Source of the DNA: Rhodospirillales bacterium
GTDB lineage: Bacteria; Pseudomonadota; Alphaproteobacteria; Rhodospirillales; Shumkoniaceae
DNA: 64,000 nucleotides
Direction: 5' to 3'
Assembly: GCA_018432935.1 (NCBI GenBank)
Contig: JAHDSF010000006.1
Coordinates: 62,001-126,000 of the forward strand
Below the pieces are notes generated by a model, which was not told the DNA's origin, did no database searches, and saw only the letters and a program-made list of their open reading frames with translations. The first letter of the stretch is position 1, and each line of letters begins with the position of its first letter. Positions 9,018 through 18,117 of the stretch are shown one piece after another. Both the position numbers and the translations under genes were made by a program.

Positions 9018-10391
9018 GTGCTGGACTGGATCATCGACAATCTCGCGATCATCATGTTCGTCAGCCTCGTCGGCCTGTTGTTCAGCGGCTTCCCGGTGCC
9101 GCTGGTCCTGGGTGGGACGGCGGTGCTGTTCGGGCTGCTGGGCTACCTGTTCGACGTCTTCTCGTTCATCGAGTTCTTCAACATCGCCGGACGGGTGTGG
9201 GGAACGGCCTGCGAGAACCCGATCTTCGTCGCCATTCCCCTGTTCATCTTCATGGGCACCACTCTCGAGCGGAGCCGGATCGCCGAGGACCTGCTGGCCG
9301 CGTTCCAGGTTCTGCTGCGCAGGGTCCCCGGGGGGCTGGCGGTCTCGATCACCGCGATCGGCACCATCATGGCGGCGGCCACCGGCATCGTCGCCGCTTC
9401 GGTCGTGCTGATGACCGTGCTGGCGTTCCAGAACATGGTCGACCGCGGCTACGACAAGCGGCTGGCGGGCGGCGCCATCTGCGCCTCGGGGACGCTGGGC
9501 ATTCTGATCCCGCCCTCGATCATGCTGGTATTCTTCGGCGACATGATGCGGCTGTCGGTCGGCCACCTGTTCATGGGGGCCCTGATCCCCGGCCTGGTGC
9601 TGTCGGCGCTGTTCATCGCCTTCATCCTGATCCTCGCCACCCTGTCGCCGCGGATGGCGCCTCCGCTCGGGGCCGAGATGGGGCCCAAATCGGCAAGCGC
9701 CTGGGTCCGGATGCTGATGCGCTCGTTCCTGCCGCCGGTGTTTCTCATGTTCCTGGTGCTGGGCTCGATCATCTTCGGCTGGGCAACCCCGACCGAGGCG
9801 GCCGGCGTCGGGGCCGCGGGGGCGCTGTTCCTGATGCTGACCTCGGGCCGCATCACCTGGTCCATGATCAAGGAGGTGACCCGCGAATCGACGCTGACGA
9901 TCGGCATGGTATTCGGCATCGTCATCGGCGCTACCGCCTTCGCCTACATCTTCCGATCGCTGGGCGGCGACGACATCATCGTCAGCTTCGTGAAAGGCCT
10001 CGACATCGGCTCGTGGGGCGTCCTGTTCATGTTGATGGCGATCATCTTCCTTCTCGGCTTCTTCTTCGAGTGGCTGGAAATCACGCTCATCATGTTGCCG
10101 ATCATGTATCCGATCATCGGCATCCTCGATTTCGGCAGCCATGTCACCGGCCAGGACGTTTACCTCTGGTTCGCGATCGTGATCGCGGTCAACCTGCAGA
10201 CGTCGTTCCTGACGCCGCCGTTCGGGTTCTCGCTGTTCTGCATGATGGGGGTCGCGCCCAAGAGCCTGAGGATGGAAGACCTGTACCAGGGCATCATTCC
10301 TTTCGTGGCCCTGCAGGTGGTCGGCCTCGCGCTGGTGATGGCATTTCCAGCCTTGGCGCTGTGGCTGCCCCATGCGATCTTCGACAAGTGA
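9018..10391 (+). CDS. TRAP transporter large permease, DctM family
   Basis: A 457-residue membrane protein with about 12-13 helices, the ion-coupled transport subunit. Family features include a first segment with FSGFPVPLVLGG, the GTLGILIPPS motif near the middle, TPTEAAGVGAAGA, and NLQTSFLTPPFGFSLF near the C-terminus. It starts with GTG 27 bases after the DctQ stop. With DctP and DctQ it forms a sodium- or proton-driven importer, most likely for an organic or sugar acid. Confidence 0.93.
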   Translation: MLDWIIDNLAIIMFVSLVGLLFSGFPVPLVLGGTAVLFGLLGYLFDVFSFIEFFNIAGRVWGTACENPIFVAIPLFIFMGTTLERSRIAEDLLAAFQVLLRRVPGGLAVSITAIGTIMAAATGIVAASVVLMTVLAFQNMVDRGYDKRLAGGAICASGTLGILIPPSIMLVFFGDMMRLSVGHLFMGALIPGLVLSALFIAFILILATLSPRMAPPLGAEMGPKSASAWVRMLMRSFLPPVFLMFLVLGSIIFGWATPTEAAGVGAAGALFLMLTSGRITWSMIKEVTRESTLTIGMVFGIVIGATAFAYIFRSLGGDDIIVSFVKGLDIGSWGVLFMLMAIIFLLGFFFEWLEITLIMLPIMYPIIGILDFGSHVTGQDVYLWFAIVIAVNLQTSFLTPPFGFSLFCMMGVAPKSLRMEDLYQGIIPFVALQVVGLALVMAFPALALWLPHAIFDK

Positions 10392-10416
10392 GCATGGCGA
10401 TCGTGCGAGGCAGGGC

Positions 10417-10782
10417 ATGGCCGACAACATCCGCGACCGCAAGGACGCCGAGGAGGCGCGCTACAAGCTGAACGAGGAGTTGCGGTTCAAGATCCGCGCC
10501 CGCCGCAACAAGCTGTTCGGCGTCTGGGCAGCGGCGCAGATCGGCCTCGAACCGACGGAGGCGGCGGACTACGCCCTCGATGTGGTACGGCGCGCCCTCG
10601 ACCTGCGCGACGACGAGGCGCTGGCTGCCCACGTGGCCGCCGAGCTGACGGCCCGCGGAAAGACCGTCGACGCCGCGGCGCTGCGCGCCGCGTTCCGCGA
10701 CGCCGAGGCCGAAGCCACCCGGCAGATCCTGGCGGCGCACCCCCGTGCCCTGGACAGCGACCACCGCAAGGTGGGAGACTGA
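10417..10782 (+). CDS. F1-ATPase zeta-type inhibitor protein (DUF1476)
   Basis: A 121-residue soluble protein, rich in charged helices. It starts MADNIRDRKDAEEARYKLNE and contains RARRNKLFGVWAA and YALDVVRRALD. This is the DUF1476 family. In Paracoccus and related alphaproteobacteria the founding member is the zeta subunit, whose N-terminus blocks ATP hydrolysis by the F1-ATPase. The gene stands alone 25 bases after dctM, not near an atp operon, which is common for this family. Start 10417 is chosen because it gives the usual family N-terminus. Because membership is phylum-restricted, it also supports an alphaproteobacterial origin. Confidence 0.88.
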   Translation: MADNIRDRKDAEEARYKLNEELRFKIRARRNKLFGVWAAAQIGLEPTEAADYALDVVRRALDLRDDEALAAHVAAELTARGKTVDAAALRAAFRDAEAEATRQILAAHPRALDSDHRKVGD

Positions 10783-10833
10783 GCCTCCCGCCCGCCGTTC
10801 CGGCGCCAGCCGAGGCCGATCCCGAACCCCGCG

Positions 10834-11583
10834 ATGCCCGATTTCTCCGACCTCCCGCAGCTCGTCTTCGTCCTTCTTGGCGCCCTGGTCGCCGGTTTCA
10901 CGACAGGCTTCGCCGGCTTCGGCACCGGGCTGGTGGCGTCGGGTTTGTGGTACCACGCGTTGCCGGCTCCGGTCGTGCCGCCGCTGGTGGCGATGGCCTC
11001 GGTGGCGGCGCAGCTGGTCGGCCTGGCCGCGGTGCGCAAGGCGTTCGCCTGGGGGCGGGCGACGCCGTACCTGGCCGGGGCGGTGGCCGGCGTGCCGCTG
11101 GGCGTGCTGGCGCTGGAGCAGGCTTCGCCGGCCTCGCTGCGGTTCTCGGTCGGCGTCTTCCTGGTCGTGTACGCGGCGATCCAGCTGGTCGGGGCGGCCC
11201 GTTTCGCGGTGCCGCATTGGGGCGGCCGGCAGGCCGACGGCGCGGTCGGGGCGGCGGGCGGCTTCCTCGGCGGCTTCGCCGGACTTTCCGGACCGCTGCC
11301 GGTGATCTGGCTGCAGATGCGCGGCGGACCGTCGGCCAGCCAGCGCGCCGCCTATCAGCCGTTCAACCTGATCGTGCTGGCGATGGCGAGCGTCGGCATG
11401 GGGATCTCGGGCGCCATCGACGGCGATGTCCTGCGCACCGCCGCCCTCTGCCTGCCGGCGACCCTGTTCGGGGCCTGGGCCGGCGCCCGCATCTACATCG
11501 GCATCAGCGAGCAGGCCTTCCGCCGCATCGTGCTGGCGTTGCTGGTGGTCTCCGGGGCGATGCTGGTGATCCAGGGCTGGTAG
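10834..11583 (+). CDS. TauE/SafE (TSUP) family permease
   Basis: A 249-residue integral membrane protein with about 7-8 helices and the two-repeat layout of the TSUP family (TauE/SafE/YfcA). It has GFTTGFAGFGTGLVA in the first repeat and GGFLGGFAGLSGPLPVIWLQ in the second. Members move sulfite, sulfonates, sulfoacetate or other small anions, usually as exporters. The next gene, a cupin, lies 33 bases downstream on the same strand and may share its transcript. Neither neighbour shows the substrate. Confidence 0.88.
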   Translation: MPDFSDLPQLVFVLLGALVAGFTTGFAGFGTGLVASGLWYHALPAPVVPPLVAMASVAAQLVGLAAVRKAFAWGRATPYLAGAVAGVPLGVLALEQASPASLRFSVGVFLVVYAAIQLVGAARFAVPHWGGRQADGAVGAAGGFLGGFAGLSGPLPVIWLQMRGGPSASQRAAYQPFNLIVLAMASVGMGISGAIDGDVLRTAALCLPATLFGAWAGARIYIGISEQAFRRIVLALLVVSGAMLVIQGW

Positions 11584-11616
11584 GCGCGGCCGCCGCGGCC
11601 CACATCAACCGCAGCG

Positions 11617-12144
11617 ATGGAGGTGCCGATGCCCGCCGATCCGGCCGACGTGCTGGTCCTGTCCTTCGAGGACGACGGCAAGGTCCCCAACAACCCGCGT
11701 CTGCCGCTGCTGCTCTACCGCGGTGCGCTCAACCCCGATTCGGTGAGCCCCGAGGCCTGCGAGGCGCTGTTCGCCGCCAACGGCTGGAGCGGAGGCTGGC
11801 GCAACGGCATCTTCGCCAGGCACCATTACCACCCGGACTCCCACGAGGTGCTGGGGATCGTGAGCGGCCGCGCCACGGTGCTGTTCGGGGGGGCGCGCGG
11901 CCGCGCCGTCGAACTGGGGGCGGGTGACGTCGCGGTGCTGCCGGCCGGCACCGGGCACAAGCGCGAGGACGCCTCGTCCGATCTCCTGGTGATCGGCGCC
12001 TATCCCGGAGGCCAGGACTACCAGACCATCTTCGCCGACGCTGCTGCGCACGACCGAGCGGTGGCCTCGATCGCACGCGTGCCGGTGCCCGCCCGCGATC
12101 CCGTGTTCGGCGAGGACGGGCCGCTGGCGAGCCACTGGCGCTGA
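11617..12144 (+). CDS. Cupin-domain protein (YjlB-like)
   Basis: A 175-residue single-domain cupin. The metal-binding core is visible as ARHHYHPDSHEVLGIVSG (two histidines and a glutamate) and GDVAVLPAGTGHK (the second cupin motif with its histidine). The layout resembles Bacillus YjlB, a cupin of unknown function. It may be an isomerase or small-molecule dioxygenase, but no substrate can be read from the sequence. ATG 11617 and an internal ATG at 11629 are both possible. It converges with the autotransporter gene, with seven bases between them. Confidence 0.8.
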   Translation: MEVPMPADPADVLVLSFEDDGKVPNNPRLPLLLYRGALNPDSVSPEACEALFAANGWSGGWRNGIFARHHYHPDSHEVLGIVSGRATVLFGGARGRAVELGAGDVAVLPAGTGHKREDASSDLLVIGAYPGGQDYQTIFADAAAHDRAVASIARVPVPARDPVFGEDGPLASHWR

Positions 12145-12151
12145 GCACTGC

Positions 12152-15100
12152 TCAGAACTCGAACCGCAGTCCCAGCGTAAGGGCGTGGCCCGCGTCGTCG
12201 TCGCTGAGCGTGAGGTCGTAGCCGGCGCGCAGAGTGACCCCGTTTTCCATCGCCATGTCGAAGCCGGCGCCGAGCACCGCCGAGTTGAGCGGTGCCTCCT
12301 CGCCGGCCATGGCGAAGGTCCCGGCGGGCGAGCCGGTGAAGCGGGCGTCCGTCGAGACGGAGCGGTCGCCGAAGCCGTGCAGCCACCGGGCCTGGACGAA
12401 CGGGCTGTAGGTGCTGCCGTCGCCGGCCGTCATCTCGTACGCGACCAGGGTCCCGATACCGCCGCGGCCGGAGTGGGACGTTGCGCTATCGACCTGCAGC
12501 CCCACCGCGCCGGCGCCCCGTTCTTCGTAGGCCTCCTGGTGGCTTCGCCGGACCTCGGCGGAGACGAAGGGCGTGACGCTCCAGCCGCCGGACAGGGCGA
12601 ACGAGCGGCCGGCCTCGAGGTAGGCCGACGAGTCGCTGGAGTCGAAGTCCGCCTCCGCCTTGCGGGTGACAGCGCCGAGAAGGACATCGCGGCTGCTCTG
12701 GTTGCGATGCAGGGCGTAGTTGATCTGCCCGTCGACGTACCACCCGGCGTCGGCCCAGCCGCCGTAGACGCCCAGGTAATACGAGCGGATGTCGGTCTCG
12801 TCGGCGATCGAGTCGTGGTCGACCTTGCCCTGGCTGAGGCCGCCGGAGAGGCCGACGACCAGCGAGTCCGCAATCTTGTAGTCCAGGCCGGTCAGGAAGC
12901 CGGCCTGGGTGTAGCGGTAGTCGTTGGCGTCGGTCGCCCCGTCGTGGCTCGTCAGCAGGCCGAAGCCGCGCGTCCACGCCCCCCAGCTGCTTTCCGCCCC
13001 GGCGCCATTGCCGAGACCGAGGAATAGCGGGCCGTCGATCTCGGCCGCCCCGGTATCGTCCAGCATCGGGCCCGAGATGCTGCGACGGATCGGTGAGCGG
13101 ACCGCCTGCTCTTCGGCGGCAGCGGGCTGGCCTTTCATCAAGCCCAGCCAGGTGTCCGGTGCCAGTGCCGTGTGGGAACGGCCGCCGGCGGCGGCGGAGC
13201 CGGACCGCAAGGCGGCGGTGCGTCCGGCGACGACCCCCATCGCGCGGGTGGTGCCGCCATGGGCGGCGCTGCCCGCCGACAGGGTGGTCTCGCCGCTCAT
13301 GCTCTGCAACGCGGTGCTCGCCTGGGATGTCGTCAGGCCGGCCAGCAGGGTGGCGACGGTATCCATGTCGGCGCTGCGGCCGGGATCGGCGCTGGCCCGG
13401 TCCAGCGCGCCGCCGAGGGTGCCGTGACCGGTCTCGCGGGCGAAGCTGCCGAAGTCGCGCGTCAGGGTCAGCGTCACGTTGTTCGCGTCATAGCTGAGCG
13501 AGGGAGCCAGGAAAGGCATGCTGGAAGTGACGCTGCCGAACGTTCCGGTGATCCCGCCCGCGGCGTTCAGGATCGTGTAGCTGGTGGTCGGCGCGTAGGT
13601 GCCGTTGGCGGCCACCACCTGCACGGCGGCGCCGCTGTCGATGGTGGCGGTCCCGGCGTTGATGCGGTCGGCGGTGGCCGGGGCAACCTCCGCCTGGTAG
13701 ACGGAGCCTGCGCCGAAAGCCGCCGCTCCGTCGACGGTCAGGGTGCCGATCGAGTTTCCCGGCCCGATGGTTCCCGCCGCGTTGGCGGTCAGACTGGCGA
13801 CGGTGCCGCTGCCTTGCAGCCTGCCGCCGGACTGCACCGTCACCGGCGAGGCCAGGGAGCCGGTCACCGCAAGCGTTCCGGCGCCGACGGTGGTGACGCC
13901 GGTGTAGGTATTGGCGCCGGCCAGGGTGAGGGTGCCGCTGCCGGCCTTGGTCAGCCCGCCGGTGCCGCCGATGACGCCCGAGAAGGTGCTCGAATCGGCG
14001 TCGCCTGCGCTCAACGTGGCATTGCCGAGGGCGATCGTGCCGGCGCCGGACAGCGTGCCGATCGACTGCGCATGGCCATCCAGATCCAGGGTCGCACCGG
14101 CCGCCACGGAAACGGCGCCTCCGCCCGGCAGCGCCCCCGCACTTGCGAGTTGAAGCGTGCCGCCGGAAACCGTCGTGCCGCCGGTGTAGGTGTTGGCGCC
14201 GGCGAGGGTGAGGGTGCCCAGCCCGGCCTTGACCAGCGAGCCCGCCCCCGAGACGACCCCGGACATCGCGCCGGCATGGCCGCCGGTATTCACGGTATTC
14301 GTCGTGCCACGCTGCAGGATGTAGTTCTCGGCAAGGCCGGCATCGTTGGTCAGCGTCAGCGTGGCGCCGTCCAGCGTCACCTGCGAGCTGAGGCCCCCGA
14401 AGGCATCGTCGCCGCCGACGTTCTGAGCTCCGTCGATCATCATCGCAGTGGTGATACCGCTGCCGCCGCTCAGCGCGTAGGTAACCGTGTTGGAGAAGTC
14501 GGATACGGCGTAGGCGGTGTTGCTGTAGGCCCCGGTCGACGAGTTGACGGCCGTGAACAGGTCCATGTGGACGAAGTAGGTCTGCCCCCCGGTGGCGTCG
14601 AAGGCGAAGGTCTGGTCGTAGACCAGGAAGTACACCTTGCGCCCGGCGTCGAGGTGCTCCTGCGCCCGGGTCTTCGTTTCTCCGGTCAGTGTCCCGACAT
14701 CGATCTGGCCCGTGGCGGCGTCCGCCGTCACGACTTTCCGGATCACCAACCCACTGTTGTTGTGCCAGGAATTGGGGCTGGGACCGTCCTCGGCGTCGTT
14801 CTCGGTAATCTCCTCTGGCACGTTTACCACCGGGGCCGCTCCGCCGCCGACCTGCTTGACGTTGGCGTGGCCATCGAACGTATTGTTGCCGACCGTCACC
14901 CGGGTGCCGGACGCCGGATCGACGGTCTGGATCTCGGCCAGGTATTCGACCACCGCCTGCGACCAGGCGCTGCTGCTGCCGCTCTGTTCGTTGACGACCA
15001 GCAGGCCGTCGAAATGAATGGCGATCGAGGTCGAGACCGTCCCGGAGCCCTGCACAACGAAGGGCTTCAACGACTGCGACGAGGTTCCGAGGTTGCCGCC

Positions 15101-15406
15101 CTCCTCCATGTGGTAATAGAGGCCGGTCTTGCTGCGCACAACGCCGCTGCCGTTGCCGATCACACTGGCCGACAGCGACCCGTCACCGGCCGTGTCGGGA
15201 CCGCGCATGTAGGTGCCCGAAAAGGTCGTGATGACGCCGTCGCGGTCATGAACCGCGGGCTCGTCCCCGAACTTGGCCGAAACCTCTGCTCCCAGCCAAT
15301 CGTCCTGGATGTCGACCTCGGGGTCGGTGAACTCGTCGGCGGCGGCGGGATGGGGAAGAAGGAACAGGGCCGAGAGGGCGCTGGTGCACAACCAGCGGGA
15401 GAGCAT
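12152..15406 (-). CDS. Large autotransporter with PATR repeats and a novel-looking passenger
   Basis: A 1084-residue secreted protein. ATG 15406 gives a clean Sec signal peptide, MLSRWLCTSALSALFLLPHPAAA then DEF; a GTG at 15430 would add eight residues and looks less likely. Residues about 24-330 form an acidic, aromatic-rich region that I do not recognise. Residues about 340-640 are the beta-helix-like passenger, with two PATR-type repeats (LTKAGSGTLTLAGANTYTG and relatives). After a linker, the last 280 or so residues are the autotransporter beta-barrel, starting near SSWGAWTRGFG and ending in LRFEF, the terminal Phe pattern recognised by the BAM machinery. It is probably a surface adhesin or surface enzyme. 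Nearby genes give no clue. Confidence 0.92.
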   Translation of the reverse strand: MLSRWLCTSALSALFLLPHPAAADEFTDPEVDIQDDWLGAEVSAKFGDEPAVHDRDGVITTFSGTYMRGPDTAGDGSLSASVIGNGSGVVRSKTGLYYHMEEGGNLGTSSQSLKPFVVQGSGTVSTSIAIHFDGLLVVNEQSGSSSAWSQAVVEYLAEIQTVDPASGTRVTVGNNTFDGHANVKQVGGGAAPVVNVPEEITENDAEDGPSPNSWHNNSGLVIRKVVTADAATGQIDVGTLTGETKTRAQEHLDAGRKVYFLVYDQTFAFDATGGQTYFVHMDLFTAVNSSTGAYSNTAYAVSDFSNTVTYALSGGSGITTAMMIDGAQNVGGDDAFGGLSSQVTLDGATLTLTNDAGLAENYILQRGTTNTVNTGGHAGAMSGVVSGAGSLVKAGLGTLTLAGANTYTGGTTVSGGTLQLASAGALPGGGAVSVAAGATLDLDGHAQSIGTLSGAGTIALGNATLSAGDADSSTFSGVIGGTGGLTKAGSGTLTLAGANTYTGVTTVGAGTLAVTGSLASPVTVQSGGRLQGSGTVASLTANAAGTIGPGNSIGTLTVDGAAAFGAGSVYQAEVAPATADRINAGTATIDSGAAVQVVAANGTYAPTTSYTILNAAGGITGTFGSVTSSMPFLAPSLSYDANNVTLTLTRDFGSFARETGHGTLGGALDRASADPGRSADMDTVATLLAGLTTSQASTALQSMSGETTLSAGSAAHGGTTRAMGVVAGRTAALRSGSAAAGGRSHTALAPDTWLGLMKGQPAAAEEQAVRSPIRRSISGPMLDDTGAAEIDGPLFLGLGNGAGAESSWGAWTRGFGLLTSHDGATDANDYRYTQAGFLTGLDYKIADSLVVGLSGGLSQGKVDHDSIADETDIRSYYLGVYGGWADAGWYVDGQINYALHRNQSSRDVLLGAVTRKAEADFDSSDSSAYLEAGRSFALSGGWSVTPFVSAEVRRSHQEAYEERGAGAVGLQVDSATSHSGRGGIGTLVAYEMTAGDGSTYSPFVQARWLHGFGDRSVSTDARFTGSPAGTFAMAGEEAPLNSAVLGAGFDMAMENGVTLRAGYDLTLSDDDAGHALTLGLRFEF
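13899..13954 (-). repeat. PATR repeat DNA, copy A
   Basis: A 56-base stretch inside the autotransporter gene that encodes KAGSGTLTLAGANTYTG. It matches copy B at 14181-14236 at about 48 of 56 positions. The similarity is at the DNA level as well as the protein level, so the copies may recombine or have arisen by a recent duplication. Confidence 0.8.
14181..14236 (-). repeat. PATR repeat DNA, copy B
   Basis: The second copy of the autotransporter repeat, encoding KAGLGTLTLAGANTYTGG. It lies 226 bases from copy A, in the same direction and frame. Confidence 0.8.
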
Positions 15407-15570
15407 ACTCTGACCGGACACGACTGTCACTTTACTGCAGCAATAGCAACATGAGGTCCGGATGATGCAGGGGCGGAGCGAGCCCTGTCAAGCGGCCGCG
15501 GAAGGTCATCGCTGCAATTTTGTGGCCGTCGTGGCTTTCCGGAGACGGTGACCGGAATACGCGTTTTCCG

Positions 15571-16902
15571 CTAGTCGCGCACCTGCGAGCGGGCGTGGGT
15601 TTCGCGGATGAGAAGGCCGCAGACGACGGTGGCGACGGCGCAGGCAACCAGCGTCAGAAAGGCGAACCGGAAGGCGGCTGCGTCGTAGACCTTGGCGCCA
15701 TCGCTCCAGCGTCCGGTCCACTGGGTGTCGAGAATCCAGCCGATCACCGGCTGCAGGAGGGCCGACAGGGCCATCGGCAGCAGGTTGGCCACGCCCATGG
15801 CGGTTGCGGCGTCTTCCGCCCGGTTGATCTCGCGGATGACGGCGAAGCCGATGATCGAGCCGCAGCCACCGACCCCGCAGCTGAGCAGCAACGGATAGAC
15901 CGCCCACGCCGGGAGGCCGGGCACGTAAACCAGAGTGAGCACCGAGGCGAAGCAAAGGAAGCCGCCGGCCAGGATCGGGATCCGGCGGGTCCGGAAGTGG
16001 TCGGATAACCAGCCGACCACCGGGGCTCCGAAAGCCCAGCCGATCAGGTAGAGCGAACTGGCGAAAGCCGCCGTGGTGCGGGGCATGCCGTAGGCTTCGA
16101 CCAGGAAAGGCACGCTCCACAGGCCGACGAAGGCCATGCTGACCGCTCCCGAGGTGGCGATCACCACCCCGGCAATCCAGGTCTGGGGCATCCGCACCAC
16201 CCCGGCGGCGGCCCGGAACGAAAACCGGTTCTGGACGGCAGGAGCGCCTCCGGCCCGGCGGTCGCGTACGACAAGCCACAGCACGACGGCGACCGCCGCC
16301 GTCGCCAGCGCCGCCCCGACCTGGGTGGCGCGCCAGCCGAAGGCGTCGACGGCGGCCGCCACCGGCGATTGCCCGGCCGCTCCGCCGAGCATGCCGATCA
16401 TCGAAGTCATGCCCATCACCTGGGCGAATCGCTCGGGCGGGAACCAGATCGCGATCAGCTTCATCGACCCGATCCAGGCGAACGAGCAGCCGAGACCGAT
16501 CAAGGTGCGGCCGATCCCCGCGACCGGCACGGTCGGCGCCAGGCCGAAGGTGAGGCAGCCCACCGCGGCGGTCGCCGCCGCCAGTGTCATCATGCGACGG
16601 GGGCCGAAGCGGTCGAGCGTCATGCCGACCGGGATCTGCATTCCGGCATAGGCGTACAGGTAGAATGCCGAGATGTTGCCGAGCACCGCGGCGCCGACCG
16701 CGAAATCGCGCATCAGCTCGCCGACCATGACGCTCGGCGCCACCCGGGTGAAGAAGCTGAGGAAGAAGAAGGCGGCGCCGATGGCCCAGATCGCCCACGG
16801 CCGCCACGCGCCATCCCGCGCGAGCCCGGCGGCTCGGATACTCGACGAATCTTCTGGCACGACGGAGGAACCCCGCGAAGGCTGGTCGGCAACGGCCGCC
16901 AT
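15571..16902 (-). CDS. Major facilitator superfamily transporter
   Basis: A 443-residue protein with 12 predicted membrane helices. It has the MFS loop between helices 2 and 3, in the form MTLDRFGPRRMMTLAA, and the equivalent loop of the second half, WLSDHFRTRRIP. The N-terminal 30 residues are hydrophilic. It most resembles the general anion and sugar-phosphate or nitrate-type exporters and importers (YfcJ, NarK, UhpC type), but no substrate motif is clear. It stands alone on the minus strand, 124 bases from the rhodanese gene. Confidence 0.88.
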   Translation of the reverse strand: MAAVADQPSRGSSVVPEDSSSIRAAGLARDGAWRPWAIWAIGAAFFFLSFFTRVAPSVMVGELMRDFAVGAAVLGNISAFYLYAYAGMQIPVGMTLDRFGPRRMMTLAAATAAVGCLTFGLAPTVPVAGIGRTLIGLGCSFAWIGSMKLIAIWFPPERFAQVMGMTSMIGMLGGAAGQSPVAAAVDAFGWRATQVGAALATAAVAVVLWLVVRDRRAGGAPAVQNRFSFRAAAGVVRMPQTWIAGVVIATSGAVSMAFVGLWSVPFLVEAYGMPRTTAAFASSLYLIGWAFGAPVVGWLSDHFRTRRIPILAGGFLCFASVLTLVYVPGLPAWAVYPLLLSCGVGGCGSIIGFAVIREINRAEDAATAMGVANLLPMALSALLQPVIGWILDTQWTGRWSDGAKVYDAAAFRFAFLTLVACAVATVVCGLLIRETHARSQVRD

Positions 16903-17026
16903 CCTACTCCAGCGGCGGAAGCGCGGTCATCGGATTTTCAATAACCGGGAGAGAGGCACTCGAAAGCGCGGGCCGTGAAAGCGGGGCGGCGCCCAATGCT
17001 CGATCTGGGCCAGATCGCCCGCGGGT

Positions 17027-17443
17027 TCAGCACTTGCCGCACGAGATCACCGGCCGGCCTTCCGTAATCCAGCGGGTGATGCCTTCGCGCACGTTGTAGA
17101 CGCGGGCAAAGCCGAGTTGTTCGGCCAGCATGTGGGCAGCGGCCGCCGAGCGGTTGCCGGTGCGGCAGATCAGGGCCACCGGCTGGCCCGGCTTGACGGC
17201 ACGCGAGAGCTCGGCTCCGAAGGCCGGGTTCAGCCGTCCCGCGGCATCGACCAGGGTGACGCGGTGGCTGCCGGCGACGATGCCGGTCTCGCGCCACTCG
17301 TCCTGCCGGCGCAAGTCGACCACCGGCACCCCGGACAGGATCAGCCGCTGCAGCCCTGCGCTGTCGACGTCGACGACCTCGCCGGCAGAGGCGGCCGGGG
17401 CGGCCAGGGCCAAAAGGCCCGCCAGAAGCGCAATGCGAATCAT
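17027..17443 (-). CDS. Secreted rhodanese-like protein
   Basis: A 138-residue single-domain rhodanese with an N-terminal signal peptide (MIRIALLAGLLALAAPAASA). The active-site loop is CRTGNRSA with the catalytic Cys at 93; VVDLRRQDEW is the entry motif. Such periplasmic rhodaneses carry sulfur from thiosulfate or polysulfide to thiophilic acceptors. Start 17443 is chosen over the longer in-frame extension because it begins the signal peptide. The C-terminus ISCGKC holds two more cysteines. The nuclease-like gene lies 82 bases upstream on the same strand, so both may be co-transcribed. Confidence 0.88.
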   Translation of the reverse strand: MIRIALLAGLLALAAPAASAGEVVDVDSAGLQRLILSGVPVVDLRRQDEWRETGIVAGSHRVTLVDAAGRLNPAFGAELSRAVKPGQPVALICRTGNRSAAAAHMLAEQLGFARVYNVREGITRWITEGRPVISCGKC

Positions 17444-17525
17444 CGGTGCCCTCGCAAGCTGCCTGCGGCACCATCGCACGGACGCCGGCCGCTGGCAACG
17501 TGCGGCCGCGCATACCGCAAATCCG

Positions 17526-18014
17526 TCACGGGACGATCGGGCACCAGGGCTTGCCCGCGAAGAAGCCGGAACAAGCCTCGAAAGCGGTCCGCTCCGCATC
17601 GAGGTAGACACTCTCGCGTGAGAAGCCGCGCAGCGACGGGCGTTGCGCGGTCGCCCATCCGCCCTGCAGCATGGCGAGGGCGACGTCGGCCGTCGCTCCG
17701 GCCTGGGTCGCGCTGCAGATCGCGGCAGTCCGCTGCACCGCGGCGGCGGGCCGAGGCTGGTTGCCGATCACGGGCGTGCACTGCACCACGCCGCCCCGGA
17801 CCAGGCCGTCGAGCACCATCTTGGCGCCCCAGCCTTCGACGGTGTCGAGCTCGGGGGCGTCGATTCCGAACAGGCGCAGGATGGTGGTCCCGTCGGGCGC
17901 CAGCAGGGCATCGCCGCTGATCGCCGTCATCGGACCTTCGATCGTCTGCGCGACGGCGGGATTCGGCAGCAACAGCCCGAGGGCCGCCGCGACAACCAGG
18001 AAACGATGGATCAT
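17526..18014 (-). CDS. Secreted thermonuclease (SNase)-like protein
   Basis: A 162-residue protein with a signal peptide (MIHRFLVVAAALGLLLPNPAVA) and an OB-fold related to Staphylococcus nuclease. The family core ILRLFGIDAPELDT is present, which includes the Arg and Glu region of the active site, and QRTAAIC resembles the second catalytic-Arg stretch. The N-terminal calcium-binding Asp region (VxDGDT) is changed to ISGDALLAPDGT, so activity is uncertain. Start 18014 begins the signal peptide. Two cysteines near the C-terminus (ACSGFFAGKPWC) may form a disulfide. Confidence 0.75.
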   Translation of the reverse strand: MIHRFLVVAAALGLLLPNPAVAQTIEGPMTAISGDALLAPDGTTILRLFGIDAPELDTVEGWGAKMVLDGLVRGGVVQCTPVIGNQPRPAAAVQRTAAICSATQAGATADVALAMLQGGWATAQRPSLRGFSRESVYLDAERTAFEACSGFFAGKPWCPIVP

Positions 18015-18117
18015 CGCCACCTCCCGCAACCATCGTAGCGGCCTTGGCAAGCCGCTCCCACGACGATTCAGGGGATGACGGAACGCCGCATGGCCGCGGC
18101 GGCGGCTGGCGCAACGG

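Noticed and set aside
7758-10442. An 894-residue frame on the minus strand opposite the TRAP genes
   Set aside because: It is rich in charged residues and lacks any domain. The plus-strand TRAP genes have clear family motifs and ribosome sites.
13172-15454. A 760-residue frame on the plus strand opposite the autotransporter
   Set aside because: The minus-strand protein has a signal peptide, repeats and a barrel end; the plus frame is an Arg/Gly/Asp-rich shadow with no motifs.
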